From contig DATAZE010000057.1 in NCBI GenBank assembly GCA_036272195.1, positions 87,341-151,340 of the forward strand: a DNA stretch of 64,000 nucleotides, given 5' to 3'. Below, in pieces: positions 1-10,839 of this stretch (position 1 is the first letter of the stretch; the number at the start of each line of letters is the position of its first letter). The position numbers were made by a program, and so were the translations under genes. This DNA comes from DASXHY01 sp036272195 (GTDB lineage Bacteria > Verrucomicrobiota > Verrucomicrobiia > Limisphaerales > DASXHY01). The notes under the pieces were generated by a model. It was given only the letters and a program-made list of their open reading frames with translations, made no database searches and was not told where the DNA came from.

Positions 1-2
1 AC

Positions 3-470
3 ATCCAGGGCGATGAACCATTGATCGAGCCGGCCGTGATTGACGTGGTGGCGGGTGCGCTGGCGCAGGCGGAAATGTCCACCGCGGCCACGCTCATCCG
101 CACCCCGGGTGAATACGACAATCCGAACGTCGTAAAAGTCGTTGTCAACGCGGCGGGGCGGGCGTTATATTTTTCCCGGCGCACGATACCGTATGTGCGC
201 GAAGCCGCCAGTCGTTCGGCGAACGAACAGTTGGCGGCGTTTCCTTTTTTGAAGCACCTTGGCATTTATGGATACCGGCGCGAGGCATTGTTGCGGTTGG
301 TGCAATTCCCGATGTCGCCGTTGGAACAGGCGGAGAAATTAGAGCAATTGCGCGCGTTGGAAAACGGCCTCCAAATCGCCGTGGTGAAAGTGGATTACGA
401 TAGCGTGGGCGTGGACGTGCCGGAAGACGTGGCGAGAGTTGAAGAGCTTTTAAAGCGGGTTAGTTTATGA
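3..470 (+). CDS. kdsB: 3-deoxy-manno-octulosonate cytidylyltransferase (5' partial)
   Basis: This is the C-terminal 155 residues of KdsB, which activates Kdo with CTP to CMP-Kdo for lipid A/LPS core synthesis in the cytoplasm. The visible part opens with the family motif IQGDEPLI and continues with FSRRTIPY and the HLGIYGYRREAL block. The full family length is about 245-255 residues, so roughly 95 residues lie before the window. The final ATGA shares its ATG with the next gene, which indicates translational coupling. The gene implies a Gram-negative, LPS-bearing envelope. Confidence 0.93.
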   Translation: MQGDEPLIEPAVIDVVAGALAQAEMSTAATLIRTPGEYDNPNVVKVVVNAAGRALYFSRRTIPYVREAASRSANEQLAAFPFLKHLGIYGYRREALLRLVQFPMSPLEQAEKLEQLRALENGLQIAVVKVDYDSVGVDVPEDVARVEELLKRVSL

Positions 471-808
471 AGCGCGCGATCTTGTGGACGATTCGGGTCG
501 TGGTAATCTTGTTTTTTTGCATGCTTGTTTGGGTAGGCAAAAACGTCGCCACGATTGATGATGTGCATGCTTCTGGAAAGATTCGTGATGAATTTAGTGC
601 CGCAATTATGAAAATAGCTATCACCAATCAATTGAGAGTCAGCTCTTCTCCGCGCCACAAATCCACCCATTTGTATATTTTCGGAAATTTATCCACGAAC
701 GAAGAACAGGCTTTACAAGCTATCGCTATGAAGATTTCACAAAACAACAGCAACCGCCCAATTACCGTTGAATTCAAAAAAGAGATTCAACAAGGTACGA
801 ATAATTGA
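467..808 (+). CDS. small membrane-anchored protein of unknown function
   Basis: This 113-residue protein has one N-terminal membrane segment (about residues 7-24, rich in V, I, L and F) followed by a short, probably extracytoplasmic, domain. I do not recognise the family. It overlaps kdsB by 4 bp (ATGA) and stops one base before the pyrG start, so it sits inside a tightly packed kdsB-x-pyrG operon. Its codons look more AT-rich than those of either neighbour, which could mean recent arrival or low expression. Position next to kdsB could suggest an envelope role, but nothing in the sequence proves it. Confidence 0.7.
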   Translation: MKRAILWTIRVVVILFFCMLVWVGKNVATIDDVHASGKIRDEFSAAIMKIAITNQLRVSSSPRHKSTHLYIFGNLSTNEEQALQAIAMKISQNNSNRPITVEFKKEIQQGTNN

Positions 809-809
809 A

Positions 810-2423
810 ATGAAATACATTTTTGTAACCGGCGGCGTGGTGAGTTCACTCGGCAAGGGTCTGACCGCCGCCGCCCTCGGCACCCTCCTCGAAAATCGTG
901 GCCTCAAAGTCGTGCTGCAGAAGTTCGACCCCTACCTCAACGTCGACCCCGGCACCATGAACCCGTATCAGCACGGCGAAGTCTATGTGCTCGATGACGG
1001 CGCTGAAACCGACCTCGACCTCGGCCATTACGAGCGTTTCACCAACGTCAAACTCACCCGCCTGAACAACCTGACCAGCGGCCAGGTCTACCAGACCGTC
1101 CTGAATAATGAGCGCGAGGGGAAATATCTCGGCATGACCGTGCAGGTCATTCCTCACGTCACGAACGAAATCCAGAACCGCATTCACGTTCTCGGCGAAC
1201 ACACCAAGGCGGACGTCATCATTACCGAAATCGGCGGCACCACCGGCGACATCGAAGGGTTGCCGTTCGTCGAGGCCATCCGTGAATTTGCGCTCGAAGC
1301 AGGCCACGGCAATGTTGTTTTCATCCACGTCACCTACGTTCCCTTCATCAAGGCGGCAGGCGAGTTGAAAACCAAGCCCACCCAGCAATCCGTGGCCAAG
1401 CTGCGCGAAATCGGCGTCGTTCCGCACGTATTGGTTTGCCGCAGCGAATTTCCCCTCGACAAGGAAGTGCGCCAGAAGATTTCGATGTTTTGCAACGTTC
1501 CCTACGAGGCGGTGATCGAGGAGAAAGACGTCGACCACAGCATTTACGAAGTGCCGCTCATGTTGCAGCGCGAACACATGGATGAATTGGTGTGCCGGCT
1601 GTTGCACCTCGAAACCGGTCCCGCCAACATGACACACTGGCAGGAAATCATCCGCAAACTGATCGCGCCGCAGCATCGCGTGCGCATTGGCGTCGTCGGG
1701 AAATACATTGGGCTGCAGGACGCCTACAAATCAGTCTATGAGGCGATCATCCATGGCGGCATCGCGAATGATTGCGGCGTGGAAATTCAGCGCGTCGACT
1801 CCGAGGAAATCGAGCGCGACGGCGCGGAAAAACATTTGAAAGGCCTGGGCGGCATTCTCGTTCCCGGCGGTTTCGGCGAGCGCGGCATTGAAGGCAAGAT
1901 CATGTCCGCGCAGTACGCGCGCGAAAATAATATCCCCTATCTCGGCCTCTGCTTGGGAATGCAAATCGCCACGATTGAATTCGCGCGCAATGTTTTAAAA
2001 CTCCCCAAAGCGCACTCCACGGAATTCGATCCCAACACACCACATCCGGTAATTGCCATGCTGGATGACCAAACACGCGTCACCAAAAAAGGCGGCACCA
2101 TGCGCCTGGGCGCGCAACCCTGCCAGCTCGTGATGGGCACCAAAGCGCAGCAACTCTACGGCGCGTTTGTCATAAAAGAGCGCCATCGGCACCGTTACGA
2201 ATTCAATAACGCCTACCGTGAGCGTTTCGAAAAAGCCGGCTTCGCTTTCGGCGGTATGACACCGGACGGCAAGCTCGTGGAGATGATTGAGATCCCGAAG
2301 CATCCGTTTTTTGTCGCGAGCCAGTTTCATCCCGAGTTCCAAAGCAAACCGCACCAGCCGCATCCGTTGTTCAAAGGCTTTATCGCGGCGGCCCACGCGA
2401 AGCTGCACCAGAAGCCGTTGTAA
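810..2423 (+). CDS. pyrG: CTP synthase
   Basis: This protein of 537 residues converts UTP to CTP using ATP and glutamine, the last step of de novo pyrimidine nucleotide synthesis. The N-terminal amidoligase domain starts with the classic GGVVSSLGKG loop at residues 7-16. The C-terminal glutamine amidotransferase domain has the nucleophile motif GLCLGMQ (Cys near 381) and the FHPEF triad motif near 507. An in-frame start exists at 768, but the ATG at 810 gives the canonical MKYIFVTGG beginning. It is the third gene of the kdsB operon, and CTP is also the KdsB cosubstrate. Confidence 0.97.
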   Translation: MKYIFVTGGVVSSLGKGLTAAALGTLLENRGLKVVLQKFDPYLNVDPGTMNPYQHGEVYVLDDGAETDLDLGHYERFTNVKLTRLNNLTSGQVYQTVLNNEREGKYLGMTVQVIPHVTNEIQNRIHVLGEHTKADVIITEIGGTTGDIEGLPFVEAIREFALEAGHGNVVFIHVTYVPFIKAAGELKTKPTQQSVAKLREIGVVPHVLVCRSEFPLDKEVRQKISMFCNVPYEAVIEEKDVDHSIYEVPLMLQREHMDELVCRLLHLETGPANMTHWQEIIRKLIAPQHRVRIGVVGKYIGLQDAYKSVYEAIIHGGIANDCGVEIQRVDSEEIERDGAEKHLKGLGGILVPGGFGERGIEGKIMSAQYARENNIPYLGLCLGMQIATIEFARNVLKLPKAHSTEFDPNTPHPVIAMLDDQTRVTKKGGTMRLGAQPCQLVMGTKAQQLYGAFVIKERHRHRYEFNNAYRERFEKAGFAFGGMTPDGKLVEMIEIPKHPFFVASQFHPEFQSKPHQPHPLFKGFIAAAHAKLHQKPL

Positions 2424-2443
2424 ATGTAGCTGAACTCGCACGC

Positions 2444-3727
2444 ATGGCGTACGCCGAAGCCATCCAGTTTCTCTACAGCCTGCGTCTCTTCGGCGCTAAC
2501 TTTGGACTCGATAATACGCTCAAACTCGCCAACTTCACTGGCAATCCTCAAAAGCAACTTCGCTTCATTCACGTCGCCGGCACGAACGGCAAAGGCTCGA
2601 CCTGCGCCATACTGGAGAGCATTTACCGCGCGAGCGGATTGCGCGTGGGACTGTTCACATCGCCGCACCTGGTTTCGTTTCGCGAACGGATTCAGATCAA
2701 TCGGCAATTTATCAGTGAGGCAGAGGTAACGCGGTTGGTGATGGAATTGAAACCGCTGCTCGAAAAATTCCCAACCGACCATCACCCCACGTTTTTCGAA
2801 GCCGTGACCATCATGGCGCTGCGCCATTTCGCGGACCAGAAATGCGATCTGGTGATTTGGGAAACCGGCCTCGGTGGGCGGCTGGACGCCACGAACATCG
2901 TCACGCCGCTGGCGAGCGTGATCACGAACATCAGCATCGAGCATTCGGAATGGCTCGGAGACACAGTGGAGAAAATCGCCGCCGAAAAGGCCGGCATCAT
3001 CAAACCTGGCGTGCCGATCGTGACCACGGCGACGGCCGGACACGGCCTGGAGGTCATTGCGTTCATCGCACGAGAAAAACATTCCGCGCTCACGGTGGTC
3101 GATGCCGCACAGACGAATCGCCCCCCGCTCGATTCCATTGAATTACCGCTGCACGGCCCACATCAACGGCTCAATGCCGCCCTGGCCCTCGCGACCGTCC
3201 AAGCGCTCTCAAAGCAACTTCCGGTGACTGATGCCGCGTTGCGCTCAGGATTGGTGGATGTGATCTGGCCCGGACGGATGCACCGCGTCCAAACCGTTTC
3301 CGGCCAAACCATCCTGCTCGACGGCGCGCACAACGCCGACGGCGCCGAAGCGTTGCGCATCGCCTTGCAGGAGGAGTTTCCTGATTCCCGGCCTGCCATG
3401 ATTTTCGGTGTTTTTCGCGACAAGGATTCCACCCGCATGTGCCATTCACTGGCACCGCTCGCCGGGCGCATCCTGCTCACACCGGTGCAGAGCGAACGGA
3501 GCGAAGACCCATCCAAACTGGTGGCCGCTTGCCGGGAATCAAATCCGCGTGCCGCGATCGAAGTCTGCGGCTCGCTCTCCGAAGCGCTGCAAAAAATTTC
3601 CACAGTTTCGTTCGTGGTCATCGCCGGCTCGCTTTACCTGGTCGGCGAAGCCATGGAATTGCTTCACCTCGTGGACAGTTCGGAAAGCGACGAAAAGGAA
3701 TTAAATGAATGGTTCCCGAAACGCTGA
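2444..3727 (+). CDS. folC: bifunctional folylpolyglutamate/dihydrofolate synthase
   Basis: FolC (427 residues) adds glutamate to dihydropteroate and polyglutamylates reduced folates. The Mur-ligase-type ATP loop GTNGKGST lies at about residues 46-53, followed by LFTSPHLVSFRERI and the FEAVTIMAL block. The C-terminal domain carries LLDGAHNADGAEALR. It starts 20 bp after pyrG, and its 3' end overlaps the next gene by 23 bp. Length and motif order match the family. Confidence 0.94.
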   Translation: MAYAEAIQFLYSLRLFGANFGLDNTLKLANFTGNPQKQLRFIHVAGTNGKGSTCAILESIYRASGLRVGLFTSPHLVSFRERIQINRQFISEAEVTRLVMELKPLLEKFPTDHHPTFFEAVTIMALRHFADQKCDLVIWETGLGGRLDATNIVTPLASVITNISIEHSEWLGDTVEKIAAEKAGIIKPGVPIVTTATAGHGLEVIAFIAREKHSALTVVDAAQTNRPPLDSIELPLHGPHQRLNAALALATVQALSKQLPVTDAALRSGLVDVIWPGRMHRVQTVSGQTILLDGAHNADGAEALRIALQEEFPDSRPAMIFGVFRDKDSTRMCHSLAPLAGRILLTPVQSERSEDPSKLVAACRESNPRAAIEVCGSLSEALQKISTVSFVVIAGSLYLVGEAMELLHLVDSSESDEKELNEWFPKR

Positions 3728-4415
3728 CAAAGCTCTCGAGCAAATCAAAGCCGTGACCTTTGACGTAGGCGGCACGCTCATCGAGCCATGGCCGTCAGTG
3801 GGGCACGTCTATGCGGAAGTCGCGGCGCGTCATGGACTGCGAGAATTTTCCGCCGAGCAACTGAACACACGGTTCAAAACTTCCTGGCGGGCCCGCAAGA
3901 ATTTCGAGCACTCGCGCCATGAATGGGCCGAACTGGTGAACGAAGTATTTGGCATCTCCCACGCCGAACCCTTCAGCGAAACATTTTTTTCCGAATTATA
4001 CGAACGGTTCGCCACCCCGGACGCCTGGCGAGTCTTTGAAGACGTCGTGCCCGCGCTCGACACGCTGGCAGCCCGTGGGATTCGCTTGGGAATCATTTCA
4101 AACTGGGACGAGCGGCTCCGCGGATTGCTGCGCAAGCTGAAATTGGAACGCTATTTTGTGGCGCTCACCGTTTCCCGCGAAGTCGGTTTTCCCAAGCCGT
4201 CCGGAGTCATCTTCCGGCAGGCGGCGGCGGAACTAGGCCTGTCACCCGGCGCCATCCTGCACGTTGGCGACAGCTTGGAAATGGATGTCGCGGGCGCCAA
4301 AACGGCCGGTTTTCAGGCGTTGCAAATTCACCGCGGCGCCGATTCTGTCGACGGACAATTGCGTTCTCTTGCCGAACTGTCCGCAAAAATCGGAAATCCG
4401 CTCCCGATTAATTAG
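3705..4415 (+). CDS. HAD-superfamily hydrolase
   Basis: This is a 236-residue HAD-like hydrolase of subfamily IA. Motif I is FDVGGTLIE (nucleophile Asp near residue 20), motif II is IISNWDER, the motif III Lys lies in FPKPSG, and motif IV is HVGDSLEMDV. Such enzymes dephosphorylate small metabolites, and the substrate cannot be read from sequence. The start ATG lies inside the 3' end of folC, giving a 23-bp overlap and probable co-translation. The position beside folC and pyrG does not identify the substrate. Confidence 0.88.
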   Translation: MNGSRNADKALEQIKAVTFDVGGTLIEPWPSVGHVYAEVAARHGLREFSAEQLNTRFKTSWRARKNFEHSRHEWAELVNEVFGISHAEPFSETFFSELYERFATPDAWRVFEDVVPALDTLAARGIRLGIISNWDERLRGLLRKLKLERYFVALTVSREVGFPKPSGVIFRQAAAELGLSPGAILHVGDSLEMDVAGAKTAGFQALQIHRGADSVDGQLRSLAELSAKIGNPLPIN

Positions 4416-4420
4416 GCCGG

Positions 4421-4449
4421 TTGACAGCTCTTGTTCTTAGGGCTAATAC
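4421..4449 (+). promoter_or_regulatory. sigma70-like promoter for sdhCAB
   Basis: TTGACA (4421-4426), a 17-bp spacer and TAATAC (4444-4449) form a near-consensus promoter. The predicted start point is near 4456, leaving about 65 nt of leader before sdhC at 4522. Confidence 0.7.
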
Positions 4450-4521
4450 GTGCATCTGATGCATTGACGCTATGGCCTCGTCATCATTAGATTCTTCCGT
4501 GCAGTACCGCCGCCGCTCTCA

Positions 4522-5226
4522 ATGAAAGTCATTACGAATATCTTTAGATCGTCGCTGGGCAAGAAATACATCATGGCAGGATCGGGCCTTGTGCTTTTTT
4601 TGTTCGTCGTGGCGCACATGACCGGCAACCTGCAATTTTTCCTCGGGCCGGAGGCCATTAATCGCTATGGCCATTTCCTCCAGTCAAACGTCGAACTCCT
4701 CTGGCCGGCGCGAATTTTTCTGCTGCTGGTGATCGGGCTGCACATCTGGTCCGCGATCAAACTCTCGATTGAAAACAAGGCCGCACGGCCGGTTCCCTAT
4801 GCGAACTGGAATCCCACTGTGGCCAGTTATGCGTCGCGCACGATGCTGATGAGCGGAATCATCGTCTTCGTTTTTATCGTCTACCACATTCTGCATTACA
4901 CGGTGCAAGTCCAGGCCATCAATTTCACCGGCCAGAATTTTGTCACACTTGAAGATCCGCAACAGCGTCACGACATTTTCAAAATGATGGTGTACGGCTT
5001 CCACAATCCTTGGGTGTCCGGTTTTTATATTCTCGGCATCGCGCTGCTCTGCCTGCACTTGAGCCATGGAGTGGGCGCCATGTTCCAGTCATTGGGCTGG
5101 AAGAACAAGGTTTACGGGCCCTTCCTCGACACCGCGTCACGCTGGGTGGCCTGGCTGATTTTTCTCGGCTACGTTTCGATCCCGATTTCAGTCCTGCTCG
5201 GTTATGGAAAGGAGGCGCTGAAGTAA
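4522..5226 (+). CDS. sdhC: succinate dehydrogenase cytochrome b558 subunit
   Basis: This 234-residue protein is the membrane anchor of a type B succinate:quinone oxidoreductase, with about five transmembrane helices and heme-ligand histidines in the helices (for example VVAHMTGNLQFF, IGLHIWSA, VYHILHY). It carries electrons from SdhB to quinone. No sdhD follows, as expected when one five-helix subunit replaces the SdhC/SdhD pair. The gene ends one base before sdhA. Confidence 0.93.
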   Translation: MKVITNIFRSSLGKKYIMAGSGLVLFLFVVAHMTGNLQFFLGPEAINRYGHFLQSNVELLWPARIFLLLVIGLHIWSAIKLSIENKAARPVPYANWNPTVASYASRTMLMSGIIVFVFIVYHILHYTVQVQAINFTGQNFVTLEDPQQRHDIFKMMVYGFHNPWVSGFYILGIALLCLHLSHGVGAMFQSLGWKNKVYGPFLDTASRWVAWLIFLGYVSIPISVLLGYGKEALK

Positions 5227-5227
5227 C

Positions 5228-7140
<1,913 letters not shown>

Positions 7141-7144
<4 letters not shown>

Positions 7145-7887
7145 ATTTGACCCTCAAAGTCTGGCGGCAAAGCAACGCCAACGCGGCGGGAAATTTCGAG
7201 ACCTACGAAGCGAAAGACGTTTCGCCGGATATGTCGTTCCTCGAAATGCTCGATGTCGTGAACGAAGGGCTGATTGAGCATAGCGCGGAACCGATTGCGT
7301 TTGACTCGGATTGCCGCGAAGGAATTTGCGGCACGTGCTCGCTCGTCATCAACGGCATCCCGCACGGCGGTCAGCGCGGCACCGCCGCCTGCCAGCTGCA
7401 CATGCGGCATTTCAGTGATGGCGACACCATCACGGTTGAGCCCTGGCGCGCGAAGGCGTTTCCGTTGCTCAAAGACCTGGTGGTCAACCGCAGCGCGTTC
7501 GACCGCATCATCCAATCGGGCGGTTTTGTTTCAGTAAACACCGGCGGCACGCCGGACGGAAATGCGATTCCCGTTCCCAAAACGGACTCCGACCTCGCCA
7601 TGGACGCCGCCGCCTGCATCGGCTGTGGCGCGTGTGTCGCCGCGTGCAAAAATGCTTCCGCGATGCTTTTCGTAGCCGCCAAAGTCTCCCATCTTAATCT
7701 GCTGCCTCAGGGCAAAGCCGAGAAAGACCGGCGGGCGCTCGCCATGGTGACGCAAATGGACGCGGAAGGCTTCGGCAGTTGCACCGTCACCGGCTCATGC
7801 GAAGCCGTCTGCCCCAAGGAAATCAGCCTGAGTTTTATTGCGAAGCTGAACCGCGATTACGCAATCGCGACCATCAAGGGAAAGTAA
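7141..7887 (+). CDS. sdhB: succinate dehydrogenase iron-sulfur subunit
   Basis: This 248-residue electron-transfer subunit has the [2Fe-2S] motif CREGICGTC in the N-terminal half, then CIGCGACVAACK and CEAVCP for the [4Fe-4S] and [3Fe-4S] clusters. An open frame extends upstream to 7051, but the ATG at 7141 overlaps the sdhA stop and begins a normal SdhB, so I chose it. It is the last gene of the sdhCAB operon. Confidence 0.95.
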
Positions 7888-7952
7888 ACCTCCGTTGCGG
7901 ATTCGCAGCCGAATTCGTTTTCGTTCCGGTTCCCGTCCCCGCAACGCCGCAG

Positions 7953-8321
7953 TCACAAATGGCTCGGCGAAACCCCGACCGCTACGATGCTGCATGCTTG
8001 AATCACATTCAAACCCAGCCGCGGCGCTTCCGCCATCACCTCATCGGATTCGGTACCCGGATTCAGCCAGAGTTCATCGCAACCTTTCGCGGCAATATCG
8101 GGCAATAACTTTCGCACCACCGGCGGCGGCACGTAAACGCTGATCATTTGCGGCCGGACCGGAACGTCACGAATGCTCTTAAAAGCCGGCAACCCCTCGA
8201 TTTCCGTTTCGGTGGGATGAACCGGATAAACGGTATAGCCCTGTTGCAGAAAAGCGCGCACGGCCTTGTTGCCAAACTTATTCCGATCGTTGGACGCTCC
8301 GATGATGGCGACAGTTTTCAT
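7953..8321 (-). CDS. CoA-binding domain protein (YccU-like)
   Basis: This 122-residue single-domain Rossmann-like protein begins MKTVAIIGASNDRNKFGNKA and carries VYPVHPTETEIEG and ELWLNPGTESDE, the pattern of stand-alone CoA_binding proteins related to the N-terminus of succinyl-CoA ligase alpha subunits. Members bind CoA, but their cellular role is not established. It converges with sdhB across a 65-bp gap. The clustering with sdh may be accidental. Confidence 0.85.
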   Translation of the reverse strand: MKTVAIIGASNDRNKFGNKAVRAFLQQGYTVYPVHPTETEIEGLPAFKSIRDVPVRPQMISVYVPPPVVRKLLPDIAAKGCDELWLNPGTESDEVMAEAPRLGLNVIQACSIVAVGVSPSHL

Positions 8322-8391
8322 AGTGCTTCAATTAAACGCGATTTATAGCTCCTGTCCAATGGCGCTTGGCCGGTGTGGAAAATTGGAAAAA

Positions 8392-8466
8392 TGGTGCGCG
8401 ATACAGGGTTCGAACCTGTGACCCCTTCCGTGTCAGGGAAGTGCTCTACCACTGAGCTAACCGCGC
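8392..8466 (-). tRNA. tRNA-Val (GAC)
   Basis: A complete 75-nt cloverleaf can be drawn on the minus strand. The acceptor arms GCGCGGT and ATCGCGC pair (one G-U), the D arm contains TAGCTCAGTGGTAGAGC, and the anticodon stem CTTCC/GGAAG encloses CTGACAC (anticodon GAC, valine). The T arm is ACAGG-TTCGAAC-CCTGT, and the 3' CCA is encoded. A TATGAT-like -10 box lies just upstream on the minus strand (8480-8485). Confidence 0.96.
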
Positions 8467-8590
8467 AAGTTGTTGACTTATCATACGCTACGCACAAAGC
8501 AGCACTGATCGCGCGCACCGCAGTTCATCAACGGGCAGAAAGATTAGAGCGGATATACTTACGGGGCAAGATTTTTTGGGACCGCCACGG

Positions 8591-9121
8591 CTACACCAGA
8601 CTAATCGCGTTCATTCCAATTTGAGTTGGCTTAAAAAGATCGTTCGATTCCAAATTTAGCAGGTAGGCCTTCACTTCCAAACCGCCCGCGAATCCCGTCA
8701 GCTTGCCATCAGCGCCGATAACCCGGTGGCATGGCGCAATGATCGAGATCGGATTCTTGGAATTGGCCACACCCACGGCGCGCGCGGCTCCCGTCTCACC
8801 AATCTGCTGCGCAATCTGGCCGTAGGTGCGAGTTTCGCCATAGGGAATGGTCAGCAACGCTTGCCACACCTTTTTCTCGAAATCCGTGCCAGTGAAATCG
8901 AGAGGCAAAACGAATGCCTTCCGAGTGCCAGCGAAATATTCGTTCAATTGGCATTCAGTGTTCAAAAGTACAGGCCACGCCCCATTTTCCACTGCCGATT
9001 TCAGATGCGGAACGCGCCAACTTTTGTCGTTTTCCCATAGAATACCGGCGAGGCCGCCTTCACTCGCGATCAGTTTAAGTTTGCCCACCGGCGACTGCAT
9101 GATTTTATAAACGTAATTCAT
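8591..9121 (-). CDS. ogt: methylated-DNA-[protein]-cysteine S-methyltransferase
   Basis: This is an O6-alkylguanine repair protein of 176 residues from the ATG at 9121. It transfers the alkyl group irreversibly to the active-site cysteine in IIAPCHRVIG (Cys131). The DNA-binding helix-turn-helix region (TYGQIAQQIG, ARAVGVANSKNP) precedes it. The frame extends 14 codons further upstream with alternative Met codons. The gene is divergent from an Ada/AlkA gene, forming an alkylation-repair pair around an inverted repeat at 9177-9232. Confidence 0.94.
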   Translation of the reverse strand: MNYVYKIMQSPVGKLKLIASEGGLAGILWENDKSWRVPHLKSAVENGAWPVLLNTECQLNEYFAGTRKAFVLPLDFTGTDFEKKVWQALLTIPYGETRTYGQIAQQIGETGAARAVGVANSKNPISIIAPCHRVIGADGKLTGFAGGLEVKAYLLNLESNDLFKPTQIGMNAISLV

Positions 9122-9176
9122 ATGCGTGTCTTCTCTTGTTTCAATAAGCATACAATGCCACATGCTTGGGAAGAGT

Positions 9177-9232
9177 GCTGGCCGTTTTCGGACATCTAAA
9201 TTAAAAAATTTCCATGTCCGAAAACGGCCAGC
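9177..9232. repeat. perfect 19-bp inverted repeat between ogt and ada
   Basis: The left arm 9177-9195 (GCTGGCCGTTTTCGGACAT) and the right arm 9214-9232 are exact reverse complements, separated by an 18-nt AT-rich loop. It lies in the divergent promoter region, 56 bp upstream of each plausible start. It could be an operator pair, a cruciform, or a small mobile palindromic repeat. Confidence 0.85.
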
Positions 9233-9287
9233 AAAGGCCAGATATCCGGTTTATAGTACTGGGACACAAAAGAAACAGAGGCCGGAA

Positions 9288-10736
9288 ATGATTGACCATG
9301 ACATCGCTTACGACGCGTTAATTTCGCACGATCCACGATTTGACGGAATCTTTTTTATCGGGGTCACTTCGACAAAAATCTATTGTCGTCCCATTTGTCC
9401 GGCGAAAACGCCCATGCGGAAAAACTGTCGTTTCTTTGATACGGCGGCGGCGGCGGAGAAAGACGGTTTCCGTCCGTGTTTACGTTGCCGTCCGGAACTT
9501 GCGCCCGGGACTGCGCCGGTCGATAACGCCCAGCGCATCGCGCATTTGCTCGTGCATCGCATCGAGGAAGAACCACTTGGCGATGGCGTCGATCTCGAAA
9601 CTATTGCCGGAGAATTCGAGTTGAGTTCGCGCCAGCTTCGCCGGATCGTGCAAAAAGAGCTGGGCGTATCTCCCATCGAGCTTCTACAGACCCGTCGCCT
9701 TTTGCTGGCCAAACAGTTGCTCACCGAAACCAGGCTGCCGGTCATCGAAATTGCTTTTGCCAGCGGTTTTTCTTCGCTGCGCCGCTTCAACGACGCCTTC
9801 GGCAAAAGCTACAAAATGCCGCCGTCACGCCTGCGCAAAGCGGCGGCCAATCATGAAACCATCGACACCAGCAACGCTTCCACGCTGCGACTGAGTTATC
9901 GTCCGCCGTATGATTGGAACGCCATGCTTGAATTTCTGGCCGCGCGCAGGATCAAGGATGTCGAGCATATTACCGAAAACTATTACGCGCGGACCGTCCG
10001 TCTCGGCAGCCATACCGGCTGGATCAAGGTGACTCATGCGCCGGAAAAGCGCGGTCTGACAGTGGAATTCACTCACTCGCTTGCGCCGGCACTGCCGACG
10101 CTGCTTGGCCGCTTGCGCGATTTATTTGACCTGGCCGCCCGACCCGACGTGGTCGCCAGGCATCTCCAAAAAGATAAACGCCTCAAGCCCGGCATTCAAA
10201 AAAAGCCCGGCCTGCGTGTACCGGGCGCGTTCGATGGTTTTGAGATGGCTGTGCGCGCCATCCTCGGCCAGCAAATCACCGTGAAAGCAGCCACGACGAT
10301 AGCCTGCCGGTTTGCCGAGGCCTTCGGTGAGAAAATCCACACTCCGTTTGCCGATCTCTCCCGGCTGTCGCCGCTGCCGGAACGGGTCGCAAAAGCAACC
10401 GTCAATGATATCGCCAGACTCGGCATTATCAGCGCCCGCGCGAAGAGCATCATCGCCCTGGCGAAAGCTTACGCGGCCGGCGAGTTGCGGCTGGAACCGG
10501 GACTTCACCCCGAAAAAATAATCAAGCAACTGGTGATGCTCCCCGGAGTTGGCCAGTGGACGGCTCATTATATCGCCATGCGCGCGCTCCGCTGGCCGGA
10601 CGCCTTTCCAAAAGAGGATATCGCCGTGCGCAACAATTTAGGCCACGTCACCGCCAGGCAGGCTGAAGAGCTATCGCAGGCCTGGCGTCCCTGGCGCAGC
10701 TATGCCGTGATGCACATCTGGAAAAGCCGGTGTTGA
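9288..10736 (+). CDS. alkA: Ada-like/AlkA DNA-3-methyladenine glycosylase
   Basis: This 482-residue fusion protein has four recognisable parts. The Ada-type zinc domain has Cys33, Cys37, Cys64 and Cys67 (IYCRPIC...CLRC). An AraC-type helix-turn-helix region lies at about 90-180 (ELSSRQLRRIVQ, IAFASGFSSLRRFNDAF). An AlkA N-terminal domain follows, then a HhH-GPD glycosylase domain with LPGVGQWTAHYIAMRAL and the catalytic-Asp region DAFPKEDIAVRN. It should excise alkylated purines and sense methyl phosphotriesters through the Ada cysteine. The ATG at 9288 starts the canonical Ada N-terminus, and the open frame from 9126 reads back through the inverted repeat and was rejected. Confidence 0.93.
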   Translation: MIDHDIAYDALISHDPRFDGIFFIGVTSTKIYCRPICPAKTPMRKNCRFFDTAAAAEKDGFRPCLRCRPELAPGTAPVDNAQRIAHLLVHRIEEEPLGDGVDLETIAGEFELSSRQLRRIVQKELGVSPIELLQTRRLLLAKQLLTETRLPVIEIAFASGFSSLRRFNDAFGKSYKMPPSRLRKAAANHETIDTSNASTLRLSYRPPYDWNAMLEFLAARRIKDVEHITENYYARTVRLGSHTGWIKVTHAPEKRGLTVEFTHSLAPALPTLLGRLRDLFDLAARPDVVARHLQKDKRLKPGIQKKPGLRVPGAFDGFEMAVRAILGQQITVKAATTIACRFAEAFGEKIHTPFADLSRLSPLPERVAKATVNDIARLGIISARAKSIIALAKAYAAGELRLEPGLHPEKIIKQLVMLPGVGQWTAHYIAMRALRWPDAFPKEDIAVRNNLGHVTARQAEELSQAWRPWRSYAVMHIWKSRC

Positions 10737-10839
10737 AACATTGGTAGTGCAGGCGCCCATGGGCCGCAAAGCGCTTGCTTGTCACGGTGAATTATAGGAA
10801 TTTCTTTCACAAGCAATCCAAACAGGAGTCATTTCAGAA

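Noticed and set aside
846..1676. Long minus-strand open frame opposite pyrG
   Set aside because: Mirrors the strong codon bias of pyrG on the other strand and has no recognisable domain.
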